Below, piece by piece: positions 28,401 through 35,934 of a DNA stretch of 64,000 nt; position 1 is the first letter of the stretch, and each line of letters starts with the position of its first letter. Position numbers and translations under genes: made by a program. Below the pieces are notes generated by a model. It had not been told where the DNA came from, did no database searches, and saw nothing but the letters and a program-made list of their open reading frames with translations. Source of the DNA: Pinirhizobacter soli (lineage in GTDB: Bacteria > Pseudomonadota > Gammaproteobacteria > Xanthomonadales > Rhodanobacteraceae); NCBI RefSeq assembly GCF_015905305.1, contig NZ_JADZLQ010000001.1, forward strand, positions 642,589-706,588, given 5' to 3'.

Positions 28401-29392
28401 TTGGGCCGGACGCTACCAATGCCGATGCCCTGAGGGGGGCAGTATGGAAACAAGCGGAACAGGACAAGGCTATTTTCCAGCGTCACCGCGAGACTGCGGA
28501 TGAAGCAGACGGCGCTGTAGCGAGCTTGTGTCGCGTGCGCCGAATGCTAGGCGCAGCAGATGGCTGCCCGTCAGGCGCCGCTGACGCCATTTCTCCGGAA
28601 GCATACGATGCGAAAAGTGTGGTCGCGGCTGCTCAGGCGTCCATAGTCACCCCCCCAAGGCAGCGGCCCTCTTCTTCGTCGTCTTCGACCTCCGGAAGTT
28701 CCGTTCGCAGTCAAAATGTAGGAAATAGCAACTTTGCCGCGATTGTCGTCGCCGACGCTATCAAGCTGCCTGGCCGTCCTGACACAGTGATGTTCGAAAA
28801 GATCGCGGACACATACACGGCGATACAGCAAAATGCACTCGCGAGTCGAAGCAGTGGCGCTAAAGAGAGTCCGGCTTACCTCATTTTTGCTTCTAACTAC
28901 GACGATAAGAAGTTTGCCAAGCCTAAGGAGGGAGAGACCCTCTTCCAACAGGTGGTTCGCCTCAACAATGAAGGCGGCATGGAAGTTGAAGGGCGTCATT
29001 TCAAATACCACGTAAAGGTCGCAAAAGAAAAACCAGCAAAGAACAGACCGTCGGATACAAAAGCGGCGCCTCGTGAACAGAACCAGGTTCCAAAAGACAT
29101 ACTGGCCCTGGACAGGCCGTCCGATACGGAAGCGGCGCTTCTTGAATATGTGGTTGCCCAAATGGAGGTATACGTAGGCTCGAAATTTAAAGCACCCAAT
29201 GCCGACTTGAGCGGCAAGTTGATTATTTACACCGAGTTGACACCGTGCGCCTCTTGCCAGAACATCCTCGGACAATTCAAGAGTTACTTCCCGAACATTG
29301 AATTGGGGGTCTATTTTTCCTTCAAGGGTGACCGCGAGCGAAGCCGTACGCCGCTGGCTCAGGCCGACATACACCAGTGGAAACAATCATGA
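22418..29392 (+). CDS. Giant multidomain toxin/effector with C-terminal deaminase domain
   Basis: 2324-residue protein without signal peptide. Recurrent Trp-centred modules (LPSWPSDLRIDLQDG at W67, PAWPRNLAVEV at W1441, LDGWPKDTAIEV at W1751, LPGWEADLAVN at W1933) resemble those in large Pseudomonas dermonecrotic/NEL-type effectors. Hydrophobic stretches occur near 188-250 and 974-1010. A Ser-rich linker (about 2078-2098) precedes a C-terminal domain of about 225 residues with DTEAALLEYV (E2238) and IIYTELTPCASCQNILGQF (C2277, C2280), the pattern of the BURPS668_1122-type toxin deaminases (Pfam Toxin-deaminase). ATG at 22418 has a GAGG site; an upstream TTG at 22406 is less likely. The stop overlaps the next gene, a probable immunity gene. 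Secretion route is unknown. Confidence 0.85.
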   Translation: MQTSVRCDTPSFARSRGLDDGIPGSAGRKAFQGVGNIPAARRNYPDNGTGASSARLLARLATSLPSWPSDLRIDLQDGRATRAIGASGAKKVVAIHVRGDRCFSNNPESTQKNNPGMVFTNCLLGLLEDHEQRQVLGLPEANPLPVDEVLDEKLRLMLGGQLHRLLQKDVDISQWARSDGLRSLATQAVIDLGLILSTFAAITGVSWAGAPTIADIQVPGLPVATAAGGGPMAAMLLMGSVTLGMLAKLYQAQHQQPMDANAALIELLFGDRLDEKQRGILLEKVGPYMASLTPALLVTNVYKRLDASPPTQDVETTLRRLPVGDWARAAEHNCHSFDPGSIGRPSDMATAFEIFASALWGSQAGSGRPVAERILNAFGLQVPVRASYTEKSHVRQLNSLKNQLEKSDDKAQNRELKRAIWNMEHDAAMIRGASAEEIGKFRQQREHHERKNELSSMGRDGYVERHRLHDTQNTARDHRISPSGKPGSNSVITVDPLHASTSSIAIQSHDARKNETSASGVHRYMVSGHPDIYPGGLAGALTAPGEPVSSFETTSSIFTGATSAALRPKPISPQAAAPATLVNVALLSGRAYQLRMRQKALEEAIPGWMLAEPAEQEEARKSLAAYAAVQPALTQLEKNVAALPNDMADYLKQHIRLHFGLDVDPREATLHSQTWPTQENWNMGSHPVPAYHPRAPQKTNVSRTLWEAAQGNFQDDEGLSEFRRGNLSAQHVSISQGAANTAVTGRSIREWTTLIRQEDLGNEAQVRLDRLLDSAKPTLLGSYPLALKASLDMAVLSDFPSSSAELLRKVLEKPHERPTTLSGRQWQVSPLRLFGTELEAFVFHTGGLGGDGRGDTHADGGVLYLPNQCLKAFSSATELGDIVEENIGTPSGRILLAERAPLDVRESFIRRAEVAAASGDMRNGQVELGQSLKGTLWDAMYAREQAFRKRNLKTLVKPTADVDRDSTIAQNMALYQAVMGMISSFSGLPLIGPAFIGPNLAAFASTAMEYTQLRRQEGSEAAAELLPDLLAGLLSAVDFEPEAPPRNGVRGGKTSALPRYFKVPNAEQMGLPPVDANGLMKVNQRTYARMDNDDIVEVDASEPERPRLMARWQEVAVRGPELLRGADGRWSPKPDNVDSLTSAELFKRMLPEGQASWSSKHMQDLIDDLSLDRPTLRGIWDGESPSSLLSEHMQRYQNLLDLDALPDVLSNDLSPVPQSMQGVIAQALADRSGHPLEVYISNGNGAPVLKVRYEPTATTVANASPVKVLHRAGTEYVPLAAGAGNQNVPNRLSLFDAVIDALPTFGVNESLQGAKQKPVRRGQAVTEVISHIKKKRATFQNMCLRQVSTGAASMDASTGRPSQVLRVFPSIPADLLQRVSAELDGAGGTAGPFDSGKAGSVVADQYAKARRHDVLFRLQNGPHTKHSEAAYLNILVNDPAWPRNLAVEVIPAAVAMNDGSLYRIKNKSTHLYGDVSKESRRLQLYRRPDGTYAPIASDGPERGSVPVFAGGAPDDLGSAVLQAMTSDERSAWTSVHERRDVNGWVAARARRLDSGTLDARMGQESTALKPIMLSGITPDSISLNDRQLGQDGTYEVNGKIYLRAYDQTYRLKAESDRAGHYRVISSGSPESLSPSSTYSGLDFAPLIGRDQHGVWRLDTKDRLWTFHKLGSITQGVDTTQARAVLDITGVSAKQLKDIQLGKRTPSPELDDAITRARMRSVIARLSRDADHFNELQDPTPVLAMLTKLDGWPKDTAIEVSDQDGHVTVYGQPGTTKAVRVALDDLQSPVLESLGDLFGTAFMGSIIKEPTTPSLLDKLGKQLSKMAGKYPNTLLLTWYGQSEEPQSMLELQLMRASPGLTRRAAEQILLDAKITRKADLMPNGRLASNVKKRSLDASEMTRAQRLAEAVRTGRVVAASERSIVVDLLDRLPGWEADLAVNADGDMALYQGDGSRLIRGDGDGYQVLGSNMRVLNEAGDIYAAIWFALTPADREKLGPDATNADALRGAVWKQAEQDKAIFQRHRETADEADGAVASLCRVRRMLGAADGCPSGAADAISPEAYDAKSVVAAAQASIVTPPRQRPSSSSSSTSGSSVRSQNVGNSNFAAIVVADAIKLPGRPDTVMFEKIADTYTAIQQNALASRSSGAKESPAYLIFASNYDDKKFAKPKEGETLFQQVVRLNNEGGMEVEGRHFKYHVKVAKEKPAKNRPSDTKAAPREQNQVPKDILALDRPSDTEAALLEYVVAQMEVYVGSKFKAPNADLSGKLIIYTELTPCASCQNILGQFKSYFPNIELGVYFSFKGDRERSRTPLAQADIHQWKQS

Positions 29393-29970
29393 CGATCAAT
29401 TACACGACCATCGCCATGCGTCCGGTACTCTATCCAGGGGTTAAACCTGAAGAAGCGCAGTGGAACTCTATCGCTCACCTGCTCGATGACGCTGAAGCAT
29501 GGGTAGCCCCCGGAAAGCTGAAAGGCATGGCGGATCATGAGATTCTCCACGCGTGGCACAAGGTATGCCCGAATCATGAAGTCCCTCCCGCGTTAGCAGA
29601 ATTTCTGTATCGCGCTGGAAAGGATGCGCCGTTCATCAATAGCGATTTTGAAGACAGCTATCGTCCGGAGCATTACGAAGTCAATCGTGACTTCGCGGAC
29701 AGGTTTCTGAGTGAGTTCCCATCAGGCGATGCATCCACGGTTTTGCACCGCCATGGGGAAGATGGCAAGCCATCTTCATCCGTTGTTGTCATCGCATGCA
29801 ACGTCCAGGGGCAGGACTATTACTGCGTAGACGTAGCAGACAACGATCCGACGGTTTTTTGGATCCATAACGATCATGGCGATTTGAAGGAAGAAGCAAC
29901 GACCATGCTCGATTTTCTTAGGTTGGAGCTGATCAACTACTGGCTGAAGGTTCAATCAAGCGGTGTATAG
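29389..29970 (+). CDS. Probable immunity protein for the deaminase toxin, 193 aa
   Basis: No family recognised with certainty. The product is small, acidic and soluble: MTINYTTIAMRPVLYPG, then VPPALAEFLYRAGKDAP (reminiscent of SUKH/Imm-type immunity folds, tentative) and an acidic C-terminal half with VVVIACNVQGQDYYCVDVAD and WIHNDHGDLKEEATT. The ATG overlaps the toxin stop (ATGA), giving coupled translation, the classical toxin-immunity arrangement. An in-frame GTG at 29377 is an alternative start. Base composition is markedly more AT-rich than the flanking chromosome. The assignment as immunity protein rests on position, size and charge. Confidence 0.65.
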   Translation: MTINYTTIAMRPVLYPGVKPEEAQWNSIAHLLDDAEAWVAPGKLKGMADHEILHAWHKVCPNHEVPPALAEFLYRAGKDAPFINSDFEDSYRPEHYEVNRDFADRFLSEFPSGDASTVLHRHGEDGKPSSSVVVIACNVQGQDYYCVDVADNDPTVFWIHNDHGDLKEEATTMLDFLRLELINYWLKVQSSGV

Positions 29971-30014
29971 ATGCGAACCATCGTCGGCCGCATGTTGGGC
30001 TCTAAGGACCACAG

Positions 30015-30048
30015 AAATGCTTCCAAACCGCCGGTTAACCGGCGGTTT
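30015..30048. repeat. 34-bp direct repeat, right copy
   Basis: Matches 19533-19566 at 33 of 34 positions. It keeps the 10-bp stem but lacks the T run, so it is a poorer terminator. It starts 44 bp after the putative immunity gene stop. Confidence 0.8.
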
Positions 30049-30106
30049 GGATTCTGAGCCGTACAGCACGGACTTGACGGGAAACTACGAATTCGAGATG
30101 CGAATT
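30047..30106 (+). pseudogene. Relic of a second copy of the 441-aa effector gene
   Basis: Translated in frame from 30047 it reads LDSEPYSTDLTGNYEFEMRI, which matches FDTEPYRTNSTRNYEFETQL of the 441-residue protein (encoded near 19.83 kb) at 11 of 20 positions, with matching DNA. No start codon or continuing frame exists. Confidence 0.72.
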
Positions 30107-30108
30107 AG

Positions 30109-30177
30109 GTCACAGGAGCTGTCGCTGTCGGTATTGAGTGAATAGTCCAGCACAACGGCAGCGCCGTGCGAGATCAC
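30109..30177 (-). pseudogene. Relic of a second copy of the 414-aa deaminase gene (C-terminus)
   Basis: On the minus strand 23 codons read VISHGAAVVLDYSLNTDSDS then SCD. This matches the C-terminal LISHGAPVVLDYSLDTDSES/SCD of the 414-residue deaminase-like protein at 19 of 23 positions. It is truncated at both ends and inverted relative to the intact gene. Confidence 0.82.
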
Positions 30178-30196
30178 TCCCTGGACGGCGCCTGAG

Positions 30197-31594
30197 TTAT
30201 CCGCCTCCGCCACCACCCTCGCGAATGCCACCCTTGGTCAGGGCAAGGGGATCGAGCAATTCCTTTAACGCCTCACGTGTCAGTCCGGTCGTCTGCTCGG
30301 CGACGTCCAGGATGGGTCTTCCCTCCTTGTACGCCTGCTTGGCGGTCGCTGCGCCCTTTTCATAACCGATCACCGGGTTGAGCGCGGTGACCAGGATGGG
30401 GTTCCGATCCAGCGCCAGCTTGATCCGCTCCCGGTTCACGGTGAAACCCGCGATCGCCTTGTCCGCGAGCAGACGCGATACATTGGCCAGCAGCTGGATC
30501 GACTGCAGCAGGTTATAGGCGATCACCGGCAGCATCACATTCAACTGGAAGTTGCCTGACTGTCCGCCGATGGTGATCGTGGCATCGTTGCCGATCACCT
30601 GGGCCGCCACCATCGCCGTGGCTTCAGGGATCACTGGATTGACCTTGCCGGGCATGATGGAAGACCCGGGCTGCAGCGCCGGCAGTTCGATCTCGCCAAG
30701 GCCGGCCAGGGGACCTGAATTCATCCAGCGAAGATCATTGGCGATCTTCATCAGCGACACGGCCAATGTCTTCAACTGGCCGGAGAGCTCCACCGCGGCG
30801 TCCTGCGAGGACATGCCCTCGTAGAAATTCGTCGACGATTCGAACTTCACGCCGGTCAGCCGTTTCAATTCCAACGCCACAGCGGGCCCGAACTTAGGAT
30901 CGGCATTGATGCCAGTCCCAACGGCACTGCCACCTTGCGGCAGGCGGCGCACTCGCACAAGCGTGTCGCCGATGCGTTCCCGGGCGAATGCCACCTGGGC
31001 CGACCAGCCGGACAGTTCCTGCCCGAAGGTCACAGGCATGGCGTCCATCAGGTGCGTGCGTCCTGTCTTGGCCACGTTGCGAAGTTCGCGGGCGCGCTTG
31101 TCGATGATTTTTTGCAGATGCGCCAGCGACGGCAGCAGCCGTTCGTGCACTGTGAGTGCGGCGCTCACAAGAATCGCCGTAGGAATCACGTCGTTGGAGC
31201 TCTGCCCGTAATTGACGTGGTCATTCGCGTGCACCGGCGTACCTGCCTTGGCAGCGATATGGGCAATCACCTCGTTGGCGTTCATGTTAGAACTGGTGCC
31301 CGAGCCCGTCTGGAATACGTCGATCGGGAAGTGCGCGTCGTACTGGCCAGCAGCCACCGCCTCGGCGGCCTCGCGGATCGCCTTCACCTGCTTTTTCTTG
31401 AGATATCCCAGCTTGCCGTTGGCCTCGGCGGCAGCCGCCTTGACCAGGCCCAGGGCACGGATGAACTCCCGGGGCATGGGCAGGCCCGAAATGGGGAAAT
31501 TGTCGACGGCACGCTGGGTCTGGGCGCCATAGAGCGCATCGGCCGGGACGTTCAGCTCGCCCATGCTGTCGCGTTCGGTGCGGAACTTGGTCAT
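30197..31594 (-). CDS. fumC: Fumarate hydratase, class II
   Basis: Oxygen-stable homotetrameric fumarase of the TCA cycle (fumarate to malate). The 465-residue protein has the superfamily signature GSSIMPGKVNP, TGSGTSSNMNANEV and GRTHLMDAMPVT, all active-site segments contributed by three subunits. The open frame extends to 31693, but MTKFRTERDSMGELNVP is the family start, giving 31594. The C-terminus ends in an unusual Gly-rich tail (REGGGGGG). It is divergent from purB, a member of the same enzyme superfamily; the 119-bp gap holds both promoters. Confidence 0.97.
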   Translation of the reverse strand: MTKFRTERDSMGELNVPADALYGAQTQRAVDNFPISGLPMPREFIRALGLVKAAAAEANGKLGYLKKKQVKAIREAAEAVAAGQYDAHFPIDVFQTGSGTSSNMNANEVIAHIAAKAGTPVHANDHVNYGQSSNDVIPTAILVSAALTVHERLLPSLAHLQKIIDKRARELRNVAKTGRTHLMDAMPVTFGQELSGWSAQVAFARERIGDTLVRVRRLPQGGSAVGTGINADPKFGPAVALELKRLTGVKFESSTNFYEGMSSQDAAVELSGQLKTLAVSLMKIANDLRWMNSGPLAGLGEIELPALQPGSSIMPGKVNPVIPEATAMVAAQVIGNDATITIGGQSGNFQLNVMLPVIAYNLLQSIQLLANVSRLLADKAIAGFTVNRERIKLALDRNPILVTALNPVIGYEKGAATAKQAYKEGRPILDVAEQTTGLTREALKELLDPLALTKGGIREGGGGGG

Positions 31595-31672
31595 ACGGGG
31601 CATTCCTGAAGATGGGACCAGGCCTTGAGTATAGGCAGGGCCCAGGCTAAAGCCGCGTGGAGGCAGCACGGG

Positions 31673-33081
<1,409 letters not shown>

Positions 33082-33084
33082 CGG

Positions 33085-34026
33085 TCAATCGACCTCGTCC
33101 GATCCCTCGTTCACGCCCTCGAACAGGAAGGTGGACAGATACCGCTCGCCCGTATCGGGCAGCATCGCCAGGATCACCACCCCGTCGCCGGCATCCTTGG
33201 CCACTTCCAGGGCCGCAGCCATCGTCGCGCCGGCACTGATGCCCACGAAGATGCCCTCCTCCTGCGCCAGGCGGCGAGCCGTGTCACGGGCAACGACGTC
33301 ATCGACGGTGAGCACTTTGGACGCCACTTCGCGGTTAAGCACCGAAGGCACGAAATCCGGCGTCCAGCCCTGGATCTTGTGCGGCTGCCATTCCTTGCCG
33401 TTGAGCAGCGACGCGCCGGCAGGCTCGCAGGCAATGAGCTTTGTTTCCGGCCGCGCCACCCGCAACACCTCGCCAACGCCCGTCATCGTGCCGCCGGTAC
33501 CCCAGCCGGTCACGAAGTAGTCCAGACGCTTTCCGGCGAAGTCGCGCAGGATCTCCGCCGCCGTGGTGCTGCGGTGATAGGCGGGATTGGCCGGGTTGTC
33601 GAACTGGCGGGCGAGGAACCAGCCGTGTTTGTCCGCCAGTTCCTGGGCCTTCTTCACCATGCCGCTACCGCGGGCCGCGGCGGGCGTGAGCACCACCTTG
33701 CCGCCGTAGGCGCGGATCAGCTTGCGCCGCTCGATCGAGAACGTTTCGCTCATCACCGCCACGAAGGGATAGCCACGCGCCGCGCACACCGCCGCCAGCG
33801 CTACCCCGGTATTGCCGGAGGTGGCTTCCACCACCGTCTGCCCGGGCTTGATCGCGCCGGTTTTCTCCGCATCCAGGATGATCGCCAGGGCCAGGCGGTC
33901 CTTCACCGATCCGGCGGGGTTGAACGCTTCCACCTTGGCGTACAGGGTGATGCCGGCAGGCGCCAGTCGATGCAGCTTCACCACGGGCGTGTTGCCGATG
34001 GTGTCCAGGATGCTCTCGTAGATCAT
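33085..34026 (-). CDS. cysK: Cysteine synthase A (O-acetylserine sulfhydrylase)
   Basis: PLP enzyme that makes cysteine from O-acetylserine and sulfide. The 313-residue protein shows the PLP-lysine motif NPAGSVKDRLAL, the substrate loop TSGNTGVALA, the phosphate-binding GWGTGGTMTGVGEVL, and GISAGATMAAAL. The length and C-terminus suit the CysK branch. The frame extends to 34170; ATG at 34026 (MIYESILDTIGNTP) is the family start. It is divergent from the roxA-like gene (86 bp between starts). Confidence 0.96.
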   Translation of the reverse strand: MIYESILDTIGNTPVVKLHRLAPAGITLYAKVEAFNPAGSVKDRLALAIILDAEKTGAIKPGQTVVEATSGNTGVALAAVCAARGYPFVAVMSETFSIERRKLIRAYGGKVVLTPAAARGSGMVKKAQELADKHGWFLARQFDNPANPAYHRSTTAAEILRDFAGKRLDYFVTGWGTGGTMTGVGEVLRVARPETKLIACEPAGASLLNGKEWQPHKIQGWTPDFVPSVLNREVASKVLTVDDVVARDTARRLAQEEGIFVGISAGATMAAALEVAKDAGDGVVILAMLPDTGERYLSTFLFEGVNEGSDEVD

Positions 34027-34111
34027 GGTCGTTTTCCCGGGGACGTGGACCTCCGATATTGCGCCGCATCCTCCTCCCGGGGCAACCGGCCCAACGGCTA
34101 GAATGAAAGGC

Positions 34112-35290
34112 ATGGCCAAAACCTCCCTACCCATCGAAGTGCGCGGCGACAACCGCCAGCGCCTGGGCATGCCCCCCGCCGAATTCCTGCGCGACTACTG
34201 GCAGAAACGTCCCCTGCTGATTCGTAACGCCTTCCCGGCTTTCCAGCCGCCGCTGCAGCCGGACGACCTGGCCGGTTTGGCTATGGAAGAAGCCGTACTG
34301 GCCCGGCTCATCACCCACGACGACAAGCGCGACCGCTGGACCGTGCGCAGCGGGCCGTTCAACGAAGAAGATTTTGCCTCCACGCCGCCGCGCGGCTGGA
34401 CCCTGCTGGTGCAGGATGTCGACAAATGGGACGCCGACGTCGCCGCCCTGCTCGACGCCTTCGCCTTCCTGCCCAGCTGGCGCGTGGACGATGTCATGGT
34501 GTCCTACGCCGAGGACGGCGGCGGAGTGGGCGCCCATGTCGACCAGTACGACGTGTTCCTGTTGCAGGGCATCGGCCAGCGCCACTGGGCGGTCAGCAAC
34601 GACCCGGCGGCGCCGAAGGACTTCCGCCCCGACGTCGAACTGAAGCAGCTGGCGATCTTCGAGCCCACCCACGAATGGCTGCTGGAACCCGGCGACATGC
34701 TGTACCTGCCGCCCGGCGTGCCACACGACGGCGTGGCGATAGGCAACTGCATGACGCTCTCGATCGGCATGCGCGCGCCCTCGAAGGCAGAGTTGACCGG
34801 GGACCTCGCCGACTTCATCGCCGAGCGCCTGGCCGACGACGACCGCTACACCGATCCTGACCTTGCCCCTGCCACGGCGGCAGGCGAGATCGATTCGGCT
34901 GCCCTCGTCCGGGTCCGCGCCGCCGTGCCCACCGCCTCGGCGCTCGATGACGACACCCTGGCCGACTGGTTCGGCCGGTTCATCACCCGGTATCGAAGCG
35001 CACAGACGATTGCGGGACCTGCGCGGGCAATGACCGTTCCCGCCCTGGAAAAACACCTCGCCGCCGGACGGGAGTTCCTTCGCCATCCCTGGGCGCGGTT
35101 GGCCTGGGTCCGCCATGGCCGCCATGCACGCCTCTTCGCCAGCGGCCACGCGTACGACACCAACACCGGCTTCGCGCGCGCGGTCTGTGCAAACCCACGG
35201 ATTGACGCCAAATCCCTGGACGGTGCGGACGTCGACGTCCTGCTGGCGCTGGTCAACGATGGCGTCCTGGTCCCGTCCCGCGGTCGCTAG
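34112..35290 (+). CDS. roxA: Ribosomal oxygenase (YcfD/RoxA-like JmjC cupin)
   Basis: Fe(II)/2-oxoglutarate-dependent hydroxylase; E. coli YcfD hydroxylates an arginine of ribosomal protein L16. The 392-residue protein has a JmjC core with the iron triad: GAHVDQYDVFLLQ (HxD) and VPHDGVAIG (distal His), plus the family N-terminal block DYWQKRPLLIRNAF and a C-terminal winged-helix-like region. Starts at 34103 or 34112 are both possible; MAKTSLPIEVRGDN is chosen. It is followed 37 bp later by a DUF7931-like gene, a pairing common in Xanthomonadales. Confidence 0.92.
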   Translation: MAKTSLPIEVRGDNRQRLGMPPAEFLRDYWQKRPLLIRNAFPAFQPPLQPDDLAGLAMEEAVLARLITHDDKRDRWTVRSGPFNEEDFASTPPRGWTLLVQDVDKWDADVAALLDAFAFLPSWRVDDVMVSYAEDGGGVGAHVDQYDVFLLQGIGQRHWAVSNDPAAPKDFRPDVELKQLAIFEPTHEWLLEPGDMLYLPPGVPHDGVAIGNCMTLSIGMRAPSKAELTGDLADFIAERLADDDRYTDPDLAPATAAGEIDSAALVRVRAAVPTASALDDDTLADWFGRFITRYRSAQTIAGPARAMTVPALEKHLAAGREFLRHPWARLAWVRHGRHARLFASGHAYDTNTGFARAVCANPRIDAKSLDGADVDVLLALVNDGVLVPSRGR

Positions 35291-35327
35291 GCCGTCCACC
35301 CTGATCATCCCAACGCCAGGAGCAAGC

Positions 35328-35807
35328 ATGGCCGCCGAACCCATTGCCTCCGCCCCGACGCGGGCCGCCGCACTGGCCAGCCTCCTGGCCAGCGCACGGC
35401 ATGAGGCGTCGATCCTCGAACATCACCTGGAAAGCGACGTCCACGATGACGAAGCCGTCCTTGACGCCTTGCGCTCCCTGGCCGCGTCCGGCCGCGGGGC
35501 CCGGATCCGCATCCTGGTGCAGGACGCCTCGCGGCTGCAGGTCGAGGCACCCCGCCTGCTTGCCCTGGTCCAGCGCATGTCCAGCGCGATGTCCATTCGC
35601 GTGCCCTCGGAGGCGGCCGACCTTGCCTACGCATGCGCCTACACCACGGTCGACGCCGGTGGCCTTCTGTTCAGGCCCGAGGCCTCGCGGCACGACACCC
35701 GCGGGCCTTCCGGGGAAGTGGGCGAACGTGCCCGTTTACAGGGGTATTTCGATGCCATGTGGGAACGCTCGCAGCCCGCGGCGGAACTGCGCCGGATCGA
35801 CCTGTAG
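35328..35807 (+). CDS. DUF7931-like conserved hypothetical protein
   Basis: 159-residue soluble protein with a fold resembling a phospholipase-D-like half domain: ASILEHHLESDVHDDEAVLD, then GARIRILVQDASRLQVEAPR, ADLAYACAYTTVDAGGLLFR and a C-terminal YFDAMWERS segment. The HKD catalytic motif of true phospholipases is absent. Homologues accompany YcfD-like genes in Xanthomonadales as I recall; function unknown. The open frame extends far upstream into roxA, but ATG at 35328 with the AGGAGCAAGC ribosome-binding site is clearly the start. Confidence 0.8.
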   Translation: MAAEPIASAPTRAAALASLLASARHEASILEHHLESDVHDDEAVLDALRSLAASGRGARIRILVQDASRLQVEAPRLLALVQRMSSAMSIRVPSEAADLAYACAYTTVDAGGLLFRPEASRHDTRGPSGEVGERARLQGYFDAMWERSQPAAELRRIDL

Positions 35808-35846
35808 AGCGCGTCCCAAGGTTGGCGCGACGCAGCACGAGGGGGC

Positions 35847-35852
35847 TATACT
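35847..35852 (+). promoter_or_regulatory. Candidate -10 box of the suc operon
   Basis: TATACT about 80 bp upstream of sucA; a TTGGCG at 35822-35827 could be the -35 box, but its 19-bp spacing is long. Confidence 0.4.
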
Positions 35853-35934
35853 TAAGGAATTCTTTATGCCGCCAGCCCGCGCCCACACGGTTAGGTCTTG
35901 GCGGACATCCTAAGTCGTGTTGGCCGGTGGTGAC

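Noticed and set aside
19533..30048. Island as an integrative element with att sites
   Set aside because: No integrase, transposase or tRNA target is present; the repeat is a terminator, so only recombination between repeats is proposed.
29963..30145. 60-codon frame after the immunity gene as a real small gene
   Set aside because: Its recognisable part is only the relic of the 441-residue protein; the remainder is the duplicated terminator sequence.
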